64,000 bases of DNA from contig JAEUWP010000602.1 in assembly GCA_018524725.1 (NCBI GenBank), positions 309,483 to 373,482 of the forward strand, in the 5' to 3' direction. A program made the position numbers and the translations under genes. Shown here piece after piece: positions 59,817 to 64,000 of the stretch. Source of the stretch: Podaxis mareebaensis. Its lineage: Eukaryota; Basidiomycota; Agaricomycetes; Agaricales; Agaricaceae. Position 1 is the first letter of the stretch. Each line of letters opens with the position of its first letter. The notes beneath the pieces are model-generated. The model did not search any database. It was given only the letters and a program-made list of their open reading frames with translations, and had not been told where the DNA came from.

Positions 59817-62800
59817 TTACCCAGCTTCTTCGTTCTGTACACGACTCAACTGATTGGAGGTGACTGAGGGTCCAATAGGAGCGGGTGGTGGCGCTGCTCC
59901 ACCTCCACCTCGCAGAGGCTTCGCAATCCGACCAAAGCTCAGCGATGACGCGGCAGGAACCTTTTGAGCTGTGGAGAACTTATCAGGAATACTACTCCGC
60001 AAACCATGTTTCAGGGAAGACAAACCTCGGGCTTGGTCCAGGCGCTCCTTAACTGCCTGTAGTTGGGCCTCGAATTTCTGGTTTTGTGCAGACAATCGGC
60101 GATCGGCATCCTGAAGAAGAGCCTCCAAGTTCTGGATACGTTCGTTGCGGGCAAGTAGCTTTCGTTCCGCAATACCAGCCTCCTTCTTGAGCATGGAATT
60201 CTGATCCACCAGCTGTTTTGGAAAAACCAGTTAGCGAGTCCGATAATGATCGAGGGCGAGCAGATTAAACCTGTTTCTGAACGAGCGTGAGTTGCTCGAG
60301 GTTACGCTCTAGGAAGGCCATCTTCTTCTGTTGGGCCTTGCTGTTACTATTACGAATGACATTATTGTATTGTTCCTTGATTTCGTCGAGCTGAATTTCC
60401 AACTCGACGACCTTTTCCAAGAGTCATTAATCAGAATGGTAGGAAAATACGCGAAACGGATGCAACTTACCTTCTCACAGCGGTTCTGTAAGTCGCGCAT
60501 AAGGGACTTCTTTACACCATCAAATTCCGCGAGCTGAACATTAATCGCCTTTCTTGTCCGCTCAAGATCTTGAGCGCTCTCGGCAAGATTTTTGCCACCC
60601 TCAATCCCAGCAGAAGTAACGGCGAAAGCACGCTGTGCGGCCATTGGTCAGAACTCAAACTACAGGCTAATCTTTGAAACCTACCTTGAGTTCTTCATTC
60701 ACACTCTTGAGACTATCAATAGTACCATTAAGCGCACGAATCTCGTTGCTCCTCATCTCAAGTTGTTGTTTGAGATCTGCAACTTCACTAAGGTGAGCAT
60801 CCCGCTTAGCGGCATACTGAGCTTCAAGCTTATTCTGAAACCCGCGAGCGTTAGCCCAAACCTGGAAGCCAGGAAGCGTGGAACCAACCTTGAAGTCCTG
60901 CATAGATTCGGCATCACCAGACTCTTCATCATGGATTGTCTCCTCTGTTAGCATAATAGTCAATCAGACCCTCAATGATTCTTCCGATCTCGTAGCCATC
61001 CACTTACCTAGCAGCTCCTCGTAGTCAGCCTCCAACTGAGCGACACGTGCATCCAATTCATCTTTCCTCCTAACAACCATTTCAGTTTCCTCTTGGCTCT
61101 GGCGAAGTCTATCAAGAGTTTCCCTCAGCACTGTCTGGCCCTCTGCGAGCTGCCTACGGATAGCAGTCAAATCTTCCGGGGTCAAAGCGCCGGCCGCTTC
61201 ATTGTCTATGCTGTCAAGTTTGAGGAGGAGTTGTCGTAACTGTTCGTCCTTCTCGGAGAATGCACCTTGCTGTTCAGGTCGATTAAAAGTGAGCCTAGAA
61301 GTAATTTCACGACAACTGCAAGACCAATACCCACCGTGTCAAACTTGGCCATCATCATCGCCATTTTCTCTTGCTTGCGCTTCTCCTTATCATCCACGGA
61401 AGAATCCTTCTGCACCAGCTTCAAGTCTGCGAGCTGTTTCTTGAGGGCCTCGAGTTCGGCAGTGGTATCGTTGTTCTGCTCGCGCAAAGTCTCAATGGTG
61501 ATGTTGCCCTCTTTGGCTTCGTAGTCGAGGCGTTCGACTTGCAACCTGAGCTCGTTGAGTTTTGTGGACATTTGCTTGTTTTCCTGTACGACGTCGTTTA
61601 GCAACTACCTTAAACATTCAGCACTGATGGGAGTCTTACCTGGCTGACGGACGCCTCCTGCTCTTTCAAGAAAGCAAGCTCTTCCTTGAGTTCCTTCACC
61701 AGTTTCTCAGCAGCTGCCAATGCACTCTCCTTCTCCGCCAGAGCATCGCTAAGCTCATTCTCCCTCCTCAAAAATTCTTCACGTTCATCCTTATCCAATA
61801 CAACAACTGTCGGTGTCTGTGGCCGACTCTCTAGGTCCCTCAAGCCCTCGATGGCAGGATTAACCGGTGTCATGCTGCGTGAGCTCGAAATTGAGGCTGA
61901 CGGTGTGGGTGACGTAGGCGCCTTCTTGGCAGGAGCGGTGCCCGGTTTTCCAATCGGTACCCATTCGGCCTCGTCGACATGTCCACCCGAACGCCAAATA
62001 GCAAGTTCCGCTTCCAAGGCAGTGATGTGTTTCTGGTAGGATGTATTCGCAAGTTGAGCCTTCTGCAACAAACCCTTGAGTTCCAAAGGTGATAATTCGG
62101 CGTTGACACGGGCGGAGTTCTTGATAGATTTGGCGCGGATACCGAACCGGAGAGTCGACAAGGTTTCGGCTTCGTTGTAGGAAGAAGGCGAACAGTTGAT
62201 GATCAGTGTCGTCCGAGAGTTACCACCAAGCGATTCTTGTAGGATGCGGGTGAGTTTTGAATCACGATAGGGGATATGCTTGGCCTGATGACGGAAGGAG
62301 GGTCAGAAAATGAGCGACAGCAGAATTTCTAGAATTGGTTGACCTTTTCCGTCAGCGCGTTAATGACCATACCCAGGGCGGAAAGAGATTTGTTGATTTT
62401 CTTTGCTTCCTCCAGGGTCTGCCCAGATGCTCCTGTTTTGCCAACTTTTTCCGAACCTGCAAGATCAACAAGGTATAGGTTACCCGTCTTCTGAGCCCCT
62501 GTTTCTGTGTTGCGTTGTTGGATCGTGATCAAGAATATCGAGTGGGAACGAGACGATTCGGCATTCATATCTGGTGAGGACGTGAGGCACGGATTAGATT
62601 TAATCGAGGGACAAGGCTTCAGGGCTTACTTGTTGATGTCACCACCCTCGCTGCACCACCAGTTCTCATAATCTCGTACACCTCTCTTGCGCTACTGACA
62701 TAGTAGTCGGACAAATTCTTGACATAGACACCTCTTGACTTCTCCTCGTGCACCTGAAGATTGTCATTTTGTGCTACAAAGTGTCAGATCAGCATGATGT

Positions 62801-63556
62801 AACAACGCGAATGTTCACATACGTGCGAGCAAATCGCGGATTTTCTCCAAATAAATTTCCATGTACGATACCTTGACGAGATATTCGATGTGCGGGTCGC
62901 TTTCTACGATGGATTGAAAGATCTGCTCAGTGATTCGGGGTATAATTCCTTTCAGCTCATCCGAGTCTATATCAGCACCCTATAATTCAACATTAGAACT
63001 CCCATGTGGGATCCCAGTTGAAGTCACGTACCATCATGGTGAACGTCTTTCCACTTCCAGTCTGTCCATAAGCAAAAACCGTTCCGTTGTACCCATCAAG
63101 AACATCTAGTCGTTCAAAGGGACAATGGTTGATCGTTGGTTAAGGTTGGTAGGAGGATAGTGGCTGCATGAGCAAGATGTGGATGACGAAGAGACTAATT
63201 AGGTACCTTTGACAATACTAGAGATGATAAGTCAGAAAACGAAGGATGCGGTCGAATCAGGCAACTCACTCCTTGACGCCATATTCAAAGATTTCGTGTT
63301 GCTTAGTTCCCATCGGAAAGACTCTGTCGAACGTGAATCCATCCTTCTCTGGCCCAGAACTGAGCTGAGCGGATTTCATGTGCACAGTTTGAAGGTTTTC
63401 ATCGAAGGACACTACCACCTCGCCACCTTCGCGAGCTTCGATGGCATTTACAGGACGGAATCTAGGATCAATCGCATTAACTCAGGAAGAACCCCGCTGA
63501 GCAGCACGCACTCACCGACAGACGACCTTGATGTTGTTGCTGGTCGAACTCGCCAT
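59817..63556 (-). CDS. Conventional kinesin (kinesin-1) heavy chain
   Basis: Plus-end-directed microtubule motor for long-range transport. It starts [14 protein letters not shown], spliced to [13 protein letters not shown]. The motor domain has the P-loop [13 protein letters not shown], switch [12 protein letters not shown], switch [17 protein letters not shown], and [25 protein letters not shown]. The neck and a long coiled coil follow (for example [26 protein letters not shown] and [18 protein letters not shown]). The C-terminal tail has the autoinhibitory IAK motif in [12 protein letters not shown], then [12 protein letters not shown] and a stop. It is about 950 residues, in line with fungal kinesin-1. 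The final exon is slightly uncertain, because a GTAAGC donor-like sequence overlaps the stop; I found no good extra exon. Confidence 0.94.
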
Positions 63557-63781
63557 GACAATGACGGGGCTATAACAAGGATGATATGATCAAGGAACGC
63601 GCCAAATGCTTGAAATTAGAGACTGAATCTTCTATAAAGAATGCTATAACGGGCCTGTGAGTGATGGAGGTAGGGGCCTTTAGAATGGGAAATCGAGTGT
63701 GAGAGTGATGAGGCTTAGTAAGATTTGTCAGATGTTTCTACTTTTAGCTTTTTTGATCGGACTTGCTAAACTTGGATTTTC

Positions 63782-63808
63782 TTTGTCAGCTGACTAATAG
63801 CTGACAAA
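63782..63808. repeat. Perfect 10-bp inverted repeat upstream of kinesin
   Basis: TTTGTCAGCT, a 7-nt spacer (gactaat) and AGCTGACAAA. It lies about 230 bp upstream of the kinesin start and could be a dimeric protein site or a hairpin. Function unknown. Confidence 0.7.
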
Positions 63809-63849
63809 TCGTTGTCCCATTCACCTATGGTGGGGTGGTATATGGGTAC

Positions 63850-63893
63850 CCTGGGAATTATTTGATGGGGTCATGGCCTGGGAATTATTTGAT
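63850..63893. repeat. Two 17-bp direct repeats upstream of kinesin
   Basis: CCTGGGAATTATTTGAT occurs at 63850-63866 and 63877-63893, a period of 27 bp. It lies near the window end, about 300 bp upstream of the kinesin start. The rest of 63557-64000 shows no gene. Confidence 0.65.
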
Positions 63894-64000
63894 CCATCAG
63901 CTGCTTGGGCATATTCAGCCAGTATACATGCACTCTAGGTGACTGTATAAATCACGAAAAAATAATAAAAATTAAGGATTACTGGGACTATGCATAGGAC

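Noticed and set aside
59740..59819. A possible extra C-terminal kinesin exon after the GTAAGC at the stop codon
   Set aside because: The only acceptor (CTACTAG) leads into sequence unlike any kinesin tail. A stop after NEEAG is the simpler reading.
1..64000. CRISPR arrays, insertion sequences, integrated virus, or a biosynthetic cluster
   Set aside because: No regularly spaced repeats, no transposase, integrase or reverse transcriptase motifs, and no backbone synthase seen. The gene content is ordinary fungal housekeeping plus a few unknowns.

Overview
This window is nuclear DNA of a filamentous basidiomycete, most likely Agaricomycotina. Almost every gene is cut by many introns of about 50-80 nt with GT..AG ends. 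Genes are dense on both strands, often in head-to-head pairs. The content is typical of such fungi: a large Sec16 with a Pro/Ser-rich N-terminus, fungal conventional kinesin, fungal C1-THF synthase, GT15 mannosyltransferases and a PNGase A-like secreted protein. I cannot name the species. There is no CRISPR array, bacterial operon, or recognisable intact transposon or virus.

Layout. 0-7 kb: a secreted GH5-fold protein that appears to lack both catalytic glutamates (+), the TFIIH/NER helicase XPD/Rad3 (+), and a small spliced Cys-rich protein (-). 7.1-8.7 kb is gene-poor. 8.7-13.5 kb: the mitochondrial i-AAA protease Yme1 (-), head to head with a cyclin-D1-binding-protein-1-like protein (+). 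13.5-20.5 kb: a disordered, charged, probably nuclear protein (-), fructose-1,6-bisphosphatase (-), a four-finger C2H2 factor (-), and a long-tailed Pmp3-family protein (+). 20.5-21.8 kb is gene-poor. 21.8-31 kb: PNGase A-like protein (+), trifunctional C1-THF synthase (-), mitochondrial GrpE (+), mitochondrial Phe-tRNA synthetase (-). 31-38.3 kb: a His-rich single-pass membrane coiled-coil protein (-), Nur1/Mug154-like nuclear-rim protein (+), an intron-containing tRNA-Ile(UAU) (-), a lone ABC ATPase (-), and Tom40 (-). 38.9-43.6 kb: two tandem GT15 alpha-mannosyltransferases (+). 43.9-64 kb: PI 4-kinase Pik1 (-) head to head with Ost3/6 (+), Sec16 (-), a PUF RNA-binding protein (-), a gene-poor gap, and kinesin-1 heavy chain (-).

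Themes. Mitochondrial biogenesis is well represented (Yme1, GrpE, mt-PheRS, Tom40). So is the secretory and glycosylation route: Ost3/6 adds N-glycans, Sec16 builds ER exit sites, Pik1 makes Golgi PI4P, GT15 enzymes extend mannans, and a PNGase A-like protein may remove glycans. These are neighbours rather than a known cluster, and I see no biosynthetic gene cluster.

The most interesting observations are: (i) a matching 6-nt microexon in both tandem GT15 genes, encoding the Val-Glu of the WRVEP motif; (ii) a secreted GH5 pseudoenzyme whose degenerate acid/base motif lies on a 21-nt microexon; (iii) a 75-residue spliced Cys-rich protein; (iv) an inverted CACGTG element between divergent genes; and (v) a 75-bp start-to-start gap between PIK1 and OST3. 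Exon boundaries were read by eye. Start and stop codons are firmer than some internal splice sites.
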